From contig OW386289.2 of NCBI GenBank assembly GCA_936432065.2, forward strand, positions 34,093,372 through 34,157,371: a stretch of 64,000 nt of DNA, in the 5' to 3' direction. Origin of the DNA: Rutpela maculata (lineage: Eukaryota; Arthropoda; Insecta; Coleoptera; Cerambycidae). Both the position numbers and the translations under genes were made by a program. Under the pieces are notes generated by a model. It saw nothing but the letters and a program-made list of their open reading frames with translations. It had not been told where the DNA came from and did no database searches. Below are positions 50,301-52,049 of this stretch, piece after piece; within the stretch, counting starts at the first letter, position 1; every line of letters begins with the position of its first letter.

Positions 50301-50984
50301 GTGAGAAATGAATCTTAATACAAGTCATATCAAAATTTAAAACACTAGATGACTACAGTACCTTGATATCTCTCCATTTTTGGGATCCATAGTCAAAAAT
50401 AGTCTGAAATTCTTATGAGGTTTTACCTCGACCATTAAGCCGTTTTGGTCTACACCTCTTTCTGAAACTGTTAAAACACCATGCGGCTCCAAAAGGGCAT
50501 TAAGCCGATCTAAAACAGCTGAGCTGCACAGATTTACATTATCAATGAGCAGCCAAGAGCCTTCCTGTAAACACTGCAACAAAAATAGAAATTCTGGAAT
50601 ATATTATCTAGTTACAAAACAATCAATGATGACACTAAACTTATTACCACAAATATCAAACGACTGTATGCCATGCTGGCTCTAAGTATCTATAGTGTGC
50701 AGTGCTAAACTATATTAAATTTGATATCAATAAAAAGGTAATTTATTCTTTAAAATTTACCTTGATCAGTACTGAATCCACCCACTCGAATTTTCCTCCT
50801 GCATTCAAAGAACCTTCCGTTTTCACTGAATATGATAATGTTTCAGATTTTTCTTGCAACTGATTCAAAATCTTTACGTCGTCGTCACTAACAAACAGTT
50901 TTAACTTATCCCAGATTTGATTCAATTTAATAATTTTTCGTAAAAACAAATTCGAGTCTTCTTCCTTCGTTTGCTTGGTATCAC
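1..50984 (-). CDS. MDN1: Midasin (MDN1/REA1), C-terminal ~55%, 22 exons; both ends outside window
   Basis: Midasin is a dynein-like AAA+ ATPase of the nucleolus and nucleoplasm. It uses its MIDAS domain to pull assembly factors (Rsa4/NLE1, Ytm1/WDR12) off pre-60S ribosomal particles. Exons read from the minus strand, high to low: 50984-50761, 50573-50362, 43321-41312, 37566-36996, 32863-32364, 30063-29875, 29810-29383, 16308-16139, 16081-15855, 13743-13320, 13259-13101, 8396-8211, 8150-7936, 7879-7717, 7197-6169, 6114-5872, 5808-5655, 2326-1659, 1551-1319, 1263-1121, 1068-852, 766-1. Each is bounded by AG/GT and the codon phases join, except for one extra base in 1551-1319. Family order is kept: last AAA+ module, linker, D/E-rich tail, MIDAS. 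About 3,040 codons are visible; family proteins are about 4,900-5,600 residues. The first five AAA+ modules must lie beyond 64000. Junctions are my reading of splice signals, not transcript evidence. Confidence 0.95.
852..1551 (-). CDS. MDN1: MDN1 acidic tail exons (GVGQSQMEES block), one frame anomaly
   Basis: Exons 1551-1319, 1263-1121 (47 codons) and 1068-852 (72 codons plus one base) have introns of 55 and 52 bp. They carry KEGVGQSQMEES, KPGESDSQRSLGD, EMYQHIK and a final KDTKKNKKQHPEG. GVGQSQMEE and GESDxxRSLGD are family blocks. In the first exon, reading from the strong acceptor TTTTAG at 1552 gives TEVNQSENQ… but meets a stop because of one extra base in the TTT run at plus 1500-1502. 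An alternative acceptor (TCAATCAG) giving an exon 1532-1319 restores frame but adds an unusually basic stretch. See findings. Confidence 0.85.
1659..2326 (-). CDS. MDN1: MDN1 acidic Asp/Glu-rich tail exon
   Basis: The 668-bp exon starts with two bases of Gly after TTTTTAG and is open for 222 codons. Most residues are D, E, K, N or S. The conserved island DEPEYDDDQVDPHHGKQ followed by PEPEPMDLPDDLQLD matches the family block YDDxxVDPxHGxxxxxPEPExxDLPDDLxLD. It ends EADAADK before GTAAGC at 1658. Composition is strongly biased and low in complexity. The reading frame is intact. Confidence 0.95.
2646..2657. repeat. Left target-site duplication of the LINE
   Basis: TAAGCAATTGTC is repeated exactly at 5587-5598 and brackets the LINE. 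It defines the insertion site and shows that the intron was about 390 bp before insertion. Confidence 0.9.
2658..5586 (+). mobile_element. 5'-truncated RT-RNase H non-LTR retrotransposon (LINE) in MDN1 intron
   Basis: The element is flanked by a perfect 12-bp target-site duplication, TAAGCAATTGTC, at 2646-2657 and 5587-5598. It lies antisense to midasin in the intron 2327-5654. It lacks ORF1 and the endonuclease, so it is a 5'-truncated copy. Reverse transcriptase, RNase H and a C-terminal CCHC finger are present, an arrangement found in I-, R1- and LOA-type elements. The exact clade cannot be fixed here. The 3' end is not poly-A but three CCTAA units. The intact duplication and nearly open frame suggest a young insertion. 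Confidence 0.95.
2660..5505 (+). pseudogene. LINE ORF2 remnant: RT, RNase H, CCHC; one-base frameshift
   Basis: The open frame begins at the truncated edge (DEIEIAAEQTRSAI) and runs to a stop at 5017. RT landmarks are SPGEDGIFPALL, RPISLTSFLLKGLEK, FLDIEGAFNN, GCPQGGVLSPLLW and YADD at 3872-3883. RNase H follows: WFTDGSKT, AEVHAIEL, FSDSQAALKAL. At the run ccggcc (4985-4990) one G appears missing. The frame breaks in WIPGHSG and continues in another frame as GHSGLEGNEVADSLAREGA to 5505, including CRLC…HIFCTC, a CCHC finger. The protein is therefore inactive unless the base is a sequence error. Confidence 0.93.
5587..5598. repeat. Right target-site duplication of the LINE
   Basis: The exact partner of 2646-2657, directly following the CCTAA-ending 3' tail. 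It overlaps the last CCTAA unit by two bases, so the break point is uncertain by a base or two. Confidence 0.85.
5655..6114 (-). CDS. MDN1: MDN1 start of acidic tail (GFCIPPE … DVSDKIESEDQ)
   Basis: Exon 6114-5872 (81 codons) and exon 5808-5655 (51 codons plus one base) are separated by a 63-bp intron. The sequence shows the most diagnostic midasin blocks: GFCIPPEF, GLGLGEGQGERDVSDKIESE, DQLDDAQ, QEKEKEEDKDHKEEENGIEM and SEDFDSK, then EQLDQEIWGSDKEEEGDDD. Yeast, plant and animal proteins keep GMGEGxGxxDVSDQIExEDQ and ENGIEMxxDFDG. The tail is thought to tether the MIDAS domain flexibly. The donor at 5654 opens the intron that carries the LINE. Confidence 0.97.
6169..7197 (-). CDS. MDN1: MDN1 linker-to-tail exon (343 codons)
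   Basis: The acceptor lies after a long T run (TTTTTTAG). Reading opens NLAQKQKSELIDSSRAYYYLRFYAKQL and stays open for 343 codons to GTAAGT at 6168. It is helical and moderately charged, ending ILLNIFIDLASK, and leads directly to the GFCIPPEF block of the next exon. In the family, this junction (LxxGFCxPxE) marks the change from structured linker to the unstructured acidic tail. It is phase 0 on both sides. Confidence 0.92.
7717..8396 (-). CDS. MDN1: MDN1 linker exons (LADLFKNLSKLGLSFR block)
   Basis: Three exons: 8396-8211 (62 codons), 8150-7936 (71 codons plus two bases) and 7879-7717 (54 codons after a split Ser), with introns of 60 and 56 bp. The middle exon holds KHRALADLFKNLSKLGLSFRTGII, a strongly conserved midasin block (KxxALxDLfkxLxxxGLsxR). 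The third reads CETYYVRSLMRADVLATALTNPAKDLGLQNIERCKGFTLHLM, matching the family segment where each module is said to come from a row of similar helical units. Phases 0, 2 and 0 join cleanly. Confidence 0.93.
8452..9407. mobile_element. TIR element (CCGAGTGTCAAC ends) with a second MITE nested in it
   Basis: Inverted arms lie at about 8452-8600 and 9240-9407. Both contain GAGTGTCAAC, then a CCGCCATTTCT-like block and a CCGGAAGTGACCTCTACTTTTG-like block in opposite orientation. No coding capacity was found, so it is non-autonomous. The middle (about 8677-9167) is a 5'-lacking copy of the element at 23310-23988, recognisable by GGTAATGGGGGTGGC, the GACAGACAGA run and the end GGACGTGGAAGTA. It sits in the intron 8397-13100. 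A related copy is at 14467-15660. Confidence 0.85.
9619..9978 (+). pseudogene. LINE reverse transcriptase scrap
   Basis: The frame reads LHFIESYLSNRKQKIKMNN, then VAHGS, then YPAHILDSVTNCKVQAYVDDMQ. This is the RT palm segment of a CR1/Jockey-type LINE with the YxDD box as YVDD at about 9937-9948. The usual QGSxLGPLLF stretch is shortened, which suggests an internal deletion. The first 40 residues look unrelated to RT. It is not a functional gene. Confidence 0.7.
9979..11345. other. Intronic DNA, nothing recognised
   Basis: This part of the intron 8397-13100 shows no midasin exon, no long frame with family landmarks and no clear repeat end. Short open frames at 10349-10615 and 10887-11108 have no recognisable motif and are probably chance. 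Confidence 0.6.
11346..12410. repeat. Inverted repeat pair, ~100-bp arms
   Basis: The left arm (about 11348-11475) contains GACCTCATGAG, TGGTCTAAATGATAG, GATACTTTAAAG and CAAGTTGAGCAT. The right arm (about 12305-12402) carries the same blocks in reverse complement: TGCTCAACTTG, CTTTAAAGTATC, CTATCATTTAGACCA, TCATGAGGTCC. The 830-bp spacer has no coding signal. It is probably the remains of a fold-back element. Confidence 0.75.
12411..13100. other. Intronic DNA, nothing recognised
   Basis: AT-rich intron sequence between the inverted repeat and the exon 13101-13259. No repeat end or coding frame is recognised. Confidence 0.6.
13101..13743 (-). CDS. MDN1: MDN1 linker exons (WNLYSYFQQF, WKDINYWAIK blocks)
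   Basis: Exon 13743-13320 (141 codons after a split Arg) and exon 13259-13101 (53 codons) are separated by a 60-bp intron. Visible blocks are FQGRLDLLHVFHCH, ILWNLYSYFQQF, LKSPIDKKLKDYVKIVKWKDINYWAIK and KSHKTLHKYVREFQ. The family shows ExRLxxLxxFxxH, xWNxYxYYxQF, RxPIEKELKDFVKLAxWKDxNxxAL and KSHRxLxKxxRKFR in the same order. The second exon ends KQSLAK before GTGAGG at 13100. Confidence 0.94.
13744..14466. other. Intronic AT-rich DNA, nothing recognised
   Basis: Part of the intron 13744-15854, with short AT-rich simple stretches (for example ATAATAATAATAAT near 14024-14042). No gene or element ends are seen. Confidence 0.6.
14467..15660. mobile_element. Second copy of the GTGTCAAC TIR family, right end lost, nested palindrome inside
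   Basis: The left end GGGTGTCAACGGGATCAG (from 14467) and following blocks (CGAGATGAAACTAG, CAGAAGTGACCTCTAC) match the left end of the element at 8452. The right arm runs from about 15100 to 15660, but its last bases, corresponding to ATCTCGTTGACACTC, are missing. A 432-bp palindromic element at 15149-15580 interrupts the right arm. No open frame of note is present. Confidence 0.8.
15149..15580. mobile_element. Nested palindromic MITE (AAAGGRCCCCGCACCATTAG ends)
   Basis: The ends are AAAGGACCCCGCACC and, inverted, GGTGCGGGGCCCTTT, followed inward by matching ATTAGCAT and inverted ATTTCGGTGG/TTTGAAG blocks. It carries an internal partial direct repeat around TTGATTTAATGCCTTCCCTG. A similar start, GGACCCCGCACTAAACC, occurs at 57107. 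Confidence 0.8.
15855..16308 (-). CDS. MDN1: MDN1 linker exons (LLDEWPDQPTL block)
   Basis: Exon 16308-16139 (56 codons after the split codon) and exon 16081-15855 (75 codons plus two bases) are separated by a 57-bp intron. Landmarks in order are DFYKDSDVDEIKSC, DLLDEWPDQPTLKT, VIERIYNFDITSPISRFL, GFEILLSKCHEWEEVA and IISWRKLELTMWKDLL. These are among the best conserved linker blocks of midasin (EWPDHPxL, SPIxKFLxGLExLLxKxxxWE, WRKLEL). The donor at 15854 leaves two bases of an Arg codon. Confidence 0.94.
16372..16396. repeat. ATTT microsatellite
   Basis: About six ATTT units in the intron 16309-29382. The following 16400-16890 shows no feature I can name. Confidence 0.85.
17620..18698. mobile_element. 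Palindrome nested in the left arm of the giant palindrome
   Basis: The ends are GGGTCATTTGTTGGTT and inverted AACCAACAAATGACC. Matching inner blocks include TTTTCCATTTCTTAGCTGAT, GATCCCGGTATCCATTTGAT and their inverses. It is absent from the corresponding place in the right arm (near 20180), which shows the empty site and dates this insertion after formation of the large palindrome. Confidence 0.85.
20680..22120 (+). pseudogene. Decayed transposon-linked gene: PIN/XPG-like domain, conserved WLN block, Cys-rich end
   Basis: An insertion in the right arm. The frame 20834-21166 reads IPKADFLLNSTNKNNFIRTV, then SDGDADTLIVMTAL, then VAIVSDDIDLMVLL. Spaced acidic residues in GDAD…DDIDL resemble the active site of PIN/FEN1/XPG-type nucleases. 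Further on, LAILPPTSSSAKC and FRVFHQ join across a GTAAGT/TTTTTAG intron (about 21554-21618) to VQTWLNKHLPPQD, then a stop and GWSLKNQELQP. A later Cys-rich GGCKKVCACKRKGLKC (near 21965-22030) follows. Many stops make it dead. Multicopy insect proteins of this layout and Academ-type DNA transposons with an XPG nuclease are the candidates. The assignment is inference. Confidence 0.55.
21759..21965 (+). mobile_element. tRNA-derived SINE, copy 1
   Basis: The tRNA-like head has box A TAGCTCAATCGG (21766-21777) and a perfect box B GGTTCGACCC (21829-21838). The body carries CACCGGTGGGTGTGGATG, GGCTTTGGATTTGGGGG and CTACTATCTGTGGTGTGTT. About 200 bp match the copy at 45424-45631. It interrupts the Cys-rich part of the decayed gene above. 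Not a functional tRNA: the acceptor stem does not close. Confidence 0.85.
22643..23010 (+). pseudogene. 3' fragment of a LINE ORF2 (RNase H end)
   Basis: The reading is QGNELVDSIARKGTEAPFF, SEPFCGLSKGHIQ, a stop, then SYWRNIPGQRQAKRFI, RLLELEKSDLRPITGLLTVH, LKNMGMAEGDKCTYCELLLNET. This is the last strand of RNase H and the start of a CCHC region, similar in layout to the LINE at 2658-5586 but from a diverged element. It has stop codons and no RT. It begins immediately outside the giant palindrome. Confidence 0.75.
23310..23988. mobile_element. MITE with TACTTCCACATC ends
   Basis: The left end TACTTCCACATCTAG and right end, inverse of TACTTCCACATCCAG, form short terminal inverted repeats with TA at both edges, as in Tc1/mariner-type insertions. 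The interior holds G-rich GGTGGGGGTGTG stretches and a GACAGACAGA run. The same interior and right end lie at about 8677-9167. No open frame is convincing. Confidence 0.8.
24340..25393. mobile_element. Palindromic element, ~470-bp arms
   Basis: The ends are AAAGGACCCCTCAC and the inverse GTGAGGGGTCCTTT. Inside, GATCTACTGGATTAGTAG, TTTACCACGCTGAAAG, CTACGACTGAGG and AAAGACAGTGC-type blocks occur in mirrored order around a centre near 24830. Repeated pieces with CCACCCCTTCCGGGGG-like sequence inside each arm suggest an earlier tandem duplication. A C15-like run lies near 25111. Non-coding. Confidence 0.85.
26313..26356. repeat. TTTA microsatellite
   Basis: About nine TTTA units. The surrounding 25400-26660 shows no other feature I can name, apart from an A21 run near 25748. 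Confidence 0.85.
26665..27087. mobile_element. MITE with AAAGGAGGAGGGT ends
   Basis: The left end AAAGGAGGAGGAGGGTCTC and right end, inverse AAAGGAGGAGGGTTTC, are followed on both sides by TTTTCGGCCTAATTTAT-type sequence, giving roughly 40-bp inverted ends. It is about 420 bp, with no open frame. Confidence 0.8.
27400..29310 (+). pseudogene. Decayed CR1/Jockey-type LINE with RT
   Basis: Pieces in several frames follow the order of an RT: TIEEAVVPDRWKISTVVPVPK, QSGFRKKRSCKSSIQ, LTIFIDFKRAFETIDREIL, KQVRYGVSQGTVLG, MFADNTVISI, then LQAWLTENNTFVNIKKTKVMVF and CKYLGIIIDDKLNFKKHA. The catalytic YADD box is FADN near 28311, so one Asp is lost. Frameshifts and stops interrupt it. The 3' end near 29310 has TTGCTAATAAAGCTAAATA. 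It is antisense to midasin in the 13-kb intron. Confidence 0.88.
29383..30063 (-). CDS. MDN1: MDN1 linker exons with acidic ELFPNY block
   Basis: Exon 30063-29875 (62 codons plus split codons) and exon 29810-29383 (142 codons plus split codons) are separated by a 64-bp intron. The first reads LLKCGIHESFNYC and ends KQREAESLYKTR. The second opens TKCDDKPEEEQIEEELKELFPNYHGIDFPDL, matching the family pattern in which a Glu-rich run precedes an E-x-LFPxYxxDF block. The final donor, GTGAGT at 29382, leaves a single base A. A 13-kb intron full of mobile DNA follows before the next exon. Confidence 0.9.
30533..32263. mobile_element. Non-autonomous hAT-like element with perfect 8-bp duplication
   Basis: The terminal inverted repeats CAGAGATGGGCATTA are flanked by the identical 8-bp CATTGGGG at 30525-30532 and 32264-32271. 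An 8-bp duplication and CAG-type ends are the hallmark of hAT transposons. Subterminal ACTAATxxxTGACTAAT motifs repeat at both ends. No transposase frame is present in 1.73 kb. It makes up most of the midasin intron 30064-32363. Confidence 0.92.
32364..32863 (-). CDS. MDN1: MDN1 linker exon (166 codons)
   Basis: The 500-bp exon starts at the acceptor after GTATTTTAG and reads VVNHAFATILSEN, with later landmarks HEWNSLRNTFPDIVEPLL and EFLYGLKMKLSLL. These fit the midasin linker, where a conserved xEWNxLRxxFPDIVxPF-type block is followed by an LxxGLxLL helix. It ends with two bases of an Arg codon before GTGGGT at 32363. The upstream half has no ATG, so a simple ATG-based scan would truncate it. 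An hAT-like element sits just downstream in the next intron. Confidence 0.88.
32864..34614. other. Intronic DNA without recognised genes
   Basis: The first part of the intron 32864-36995. It contains A-, C- and G-homopolymer runs (C10 near 33114, G10 near 34183) and short AT-rich repeats around 33530-33850. No coding or repeat assignment. Confidence 0.55.
34615..35745 (-). pseudogene. Duplicated PIN/XPG-like gene fragment, one copy split by an insertion
   Basis: The intact piece (35521-35745, minus strand) reads CKELIDNDFNVKIC, TIVKTAIDLKIEDNQVIVVGEDIDLLVIMTQL. The EDIDLLV box and upstream Thr/Ala-rich strand match the layout of the fragment at 20834-21166. A second copy is divided: its C-terminal half is at about 34615-34722 and its N-terminal half at 35411-35520. 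The about 690 bp between them ends in TTGAATTGAATTGAATTG. The two copies lie head to tail. No full gene remains. Confidence 0.65.
34722..35408 (+). mobile_element. Insertion with a TTGAA-repeat tail (SINE/LINE 3' end?)
   Basis: This stretch is absent from the neighbouring duplicate copy, so it is an insertion. It ends in AATAAAACC and three to four TTGAA units, a 3' tail type seen in some non-LTR elements and their SINEs. The interior is C/T-rich, with CGCGCCGCGGTGGTG near 35312. I cannot name the family. Confidence 0.55.
35746..36995. other. Intronic DNA, nothing recognised
   Basis: The last part of the intron 32864-36995. A C10 run occurs near 36095. No gene or element ends are recognised. 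Confidence 0.55.
36996..37566 (-). CDS. MDN1: MDN1 linker exon (190 codons)
   Basis: The acceptor at 37567 is preceded by TTTTCAG. The first base completes the Leu codon left by the 41312 donor, and the reading continues STEKEYILRIFK for 190 codons to a GTAAGT donor at 36995. It is helical, with several Leu/Ile-rich heptad-like stretches and no recognisable motif. Phase is 2 in and 0 out. It is assigned to the midasin linker by position, strand and phase. It could include slightly different boundaries, but the open frame fills the whole exon. Confidence 0.85.
37567..39520. other. Intronic DNA with a CAGTGGCGG-type repeat scrap
   Basis: No coding frame. Near 38938-39120 there is CAGTGGCGGTTCTA followed by two similar units (each with AGAGATTTTGGCAAAATTTT-like sequence and TCATCAATTATTA). 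Related sequence with CATTAATTATTAAGC occurs near 25984. This probably is a partial copy of a CAGTGGCGG-ended MITE. Confidence 0.5.
39521..40399. mobile_element. TIR element with ATGAGTGTCCACAACATAA ends
   Basis: The ends ATGAGTGTCCACAACATAA and its inverse are followed by imperfectly matching AATCAATC…GCCAACACTTT blocks, giving about 50-bp inverted repeats. It is 879 bp long, with a subterminal palindrome around 39590-39770 (GTGTTATTAAGAGATTAATA and inverse). No transposase and no clear target duplication. Confidence 0.75.
40471..40996. repeat. Two-copy tandem duplication, ~261-bp unit
   Basis: Both units contain CAGGTTGTGACATAATTAA, GTGTCGAATTATTTT, GTGGAGGGCAAA, AACAAACGTTTGC and GATTTTCACGTAAAATAGG in the same order and orientation. 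Units start at 40471 and about 40732. The copies differ by small indels and substitutions, so they are not recent. The unit contains the partial palindrome AACGTTTxxxxGAAAACAAACGTTT. Confidence 0.9.
41312..43321 (-). CDS. MDN1: MDN1 large linker exon (669 codons)
   Basis: A single 2,010-bp exon beginning AMRNRGVEIYLL, the end of the last AAA+ module, and running into the helical linker that connects the ATPase ring to the tail. It is Leu/Lys/Glu-rich and predicted mostly helical, with no catalytic motif. In the family this linker undergoes the remodelling swing that transmits ATP hydrolysis. The donor at 41311 (GTGAGT) leaves two bases of a Leu codon, completed by the exon at 37566. Sequence conservation in the linker is low, so assignment rests on its join to the AAA+ exon and on frame continuity. 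Confidence 0.9.
43322..44051. other. Intronic DNA, nothing recognised
   Basis: The beginning of the intron 43322-50361. A CACAGGGTGT motif at 43605, common at ends of MITEs (also at 62316), is the only hint. Confidence 0.5.
44052..44440. repeat. Three imperfect tandem units of ~130 bp
   Basis: Each unit carries TTTTAGGTATC, AAT followed by AATCTTGGA, ACCAGCTATTAGGAACTGTT and ATTTAAAATTTCAAACC, ending with GGAGAxAAxAGGTATTGTTTC. Units begin near 44052, 44190 and 44318. No coding potential. Confidence 0.85.
44622..45058 (-). pseudogene. Penelope-like element: GIY-YIG endonuclease part
   Basis: On the minus strand, NKSCVYEIKCSDCEAIYIGQ and SGRSIDKSLKEHK can be read across a short insertion (about 44868-45027) flanked by CAGTCA. 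After a frame change, HCINNNHFVDSKKLIHAE and DLLKRLEIKK follow. VYEIxCxxCxxxYIGQxGRSxxxRxxEHK is the pattern of the GIY-YIG endonuclease at the C-terminus of Penelope-like retroelements. It is interrupted by a frameshift and a MITE, so it is dead. Confidence 0.78.
44868..45027. mobile_element. Short GTGGCGG-ended MITE inside the Penelope-like fragment
   Basis: The ends GTGGCGGATCTAA and TTAGACCGCCAC are inverted, and CAGTCA lies on both outer flanks. Removal rejoins the endonuclease frame (…KCSDCEAIY…). The interior is G/C-rich, with GGGCCCTGAGGGCCC. The exact right edge is uncertain by about six bases. Confidence 0.7.
45059..45392 (+). pseudogene. Penelope-like element: RT part, opposite orientation
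   Basis: On the plus strand, KLTNFKSKYSIKKLFEFIKN, then LVSFGAKNLFTSIPFKELNL. The second piece matches the Penelope RT pattern LVSFDVxSLFTNIPxxxxL, with the catalytic Asp replaced by Gly-Ala. It stops at 45392. RT lies normally upstream of GIY-YIG on the same strand, whereas here the two halves diverge from about 45058. This indicates an inverted partial copy or rearrangement. Confidence 0.72.
45424..45631 (+). mobile_element. tRNA-derived SINE, copy 2
   Basis: Box A is TAGCTCAGTTGG (45432-45443). Box B, at about 45495, is GGTTTGACTC with C-to-T changes against copy 1. The body is shared with 21759-21965, including AACACCGGTGGGTGTGGATG and CTACTATCTGTGGTGTGTTT. It is more diverged at box B than copy 1, and older or inactive. 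Confidence 0.87.
45632..47201. other. Intronic DNA; one arm related to the 56.3-kb inverted repeat
   Basis: Mostly featureless AT-rich intron. Around 45965-46060, GAGTTGGTCAACGTGTGCAGTGAA and GCCATGACACTTTTCACCAAACTTTCT match the right arm of the element at 56298-56701. Confidence 0.6.
48403..48512 (+). CDS. Acidic terminal-exon-like frame inside the palindrome (cargo?)
   Basis: After a polypyrimidine-type acceptor (ACATTATTTCAG), the frame reads STTDNEGDSSNETDNDEEYD, NETDDNSSGNDSDSE and a stop at 48510-48512. An AATAAA lies at about 48541. Composition is almost only D, E, N, S and T. The acceptor, stop and polyadenylation signal together look like a 3'-terminal exon of an unknown gene. No upstream exon is recognised. 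Chance is possible for a low-complexity frame of 35 codons. Confidence 0.4.
48560..49265. repeat. Tandem array, four imperfect units of 160-190 bp
   Basis: Each unit holds AAAAGTTGTxAxGAACAAAAT, TTTTCATAATTTTTTTCAC and a TATTTATTTATT stretch followed by GCATAATTATCTTCTCTAAAGG-like sequence. The GAACAAAAT landmark recurs at about 48584, 48748, 48938 and 49123. It occupies the centre of the 47202-50164 palindrome. Confidence 0.85.
50362..50984 (-). CDS. MDN1: MDN1 exons: last AAA+ module (Walker B region)
   Basis: Two exons, 50984-50761 and 50573-50362, separated by a 187-bp intron. The first gives a charged stretch ending in KFEWVDSVLIK. The second starts CLQEGSWLLIDNVN, the Walker-B-like strand of a midasin AAA+ module with Asn after the Asp. 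It continues through VLDRLNALLEP, a VLTVSERG segment and FRLFLTMDPKNGEISR, the sensor region. The last Arg codon is split and completed by the next exon, giving ISRAMRNRG, a block typical of midasin. The first exon begins with two bases of a Gly codon, so an upstream exon ending in one base is required. I find none before 64000. Confidence 0.92.
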
Positions 50985-52049
50985 CTACAAAACAAACATT
51001 AGAGTTAAACATTTCATCTCTTTCTTTAAATATAGTTAATTTTTAAATTTTCTGAAGATAGTGAAAAGTATTATTATTAAAATATTATTCCAAAATGTGT
51101 GATGATAAAAGTATGATAACGCGAAATCACGTTGGAATTTAACACAAGATGTTTCATTTATGAGATGGTGATACAAAACTATTTTCTAAACATTGAACGA
51201 CATATTGCAATGTTTTCATTTGTTTTGCTCTGTAGTAGAGTTGTCTTCGACCGACCGGAAAGCAGACATTTTCTGAACGATTCTTCTGTCGGAAAGTGAT
51301 GTTTAACAGTTATAATCTGGAAAATAAATATTTTACACTGCTAGTACCGAAAGTAACCTTTTTTCGGTCAAATCTCGTAAATAGTACAAATTTAAGAATT
51401 GCCTAGGGTAACAAGAATTTTGACAATAGCAAGCTATGTAATTTTACACACCTGTCTTGAACAAAAAAAAAAGATGGTCCCCGATGCCGAAAAAAACCAC
51501 ATGCATAATTTGAATCCTTTTGCCCTAAAAAAGCGAAATTTAATTTCTGCAAAATCGTATCCGATCCTCCTGGACGGTTTTCTGTATGTTTTATGTTTTT
51601 TAAGTGCATTTTGAAGAAAAAATACTTTTGCACAATTAAACGGTATTTTTAATATGGCAAAAAATACATAGAACTATTCGGGTGTGCGAAGAAATAACGA
51701 TTCGTATACAGAGAAAGTAATTTTATGAGTTTATTAATTTCATCACGACAAAATATACTTCTAGCATATGTCAGTTTGGTCACAGTTAAAAATACAAAAA
51801 ACAATGAAATTAAGTCTTCATTGTAAGGCTCACTTTTATAAGTGTACAATTTTTATGCTTAAAATAAATAAAATACGATCGAAAGGAAGTGGGCGATATA
51901 AGAAAGGTAAAAGTCGTAGAAAAATTTAATTCAGGCACACATGACCGTTATAAACCAGTTACAAGCTGATTTCAAGTTCAAGAATATTTCTTTAAACATT
52001 TTGAAACCAGAAAACTATTAGCAGAGAAGCCTATTTATTGACTTAAATG
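50985..52049. other. Upstream MDN1 intron, nothing recognised
   Basis: Sequence upstream of the first visible midasin exon. No minus-strand frame here or further to 64000 resembles midasin AAA+ modules 1-5 or the start of module 6, so this is taken as intron. Confidence 0.55.
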
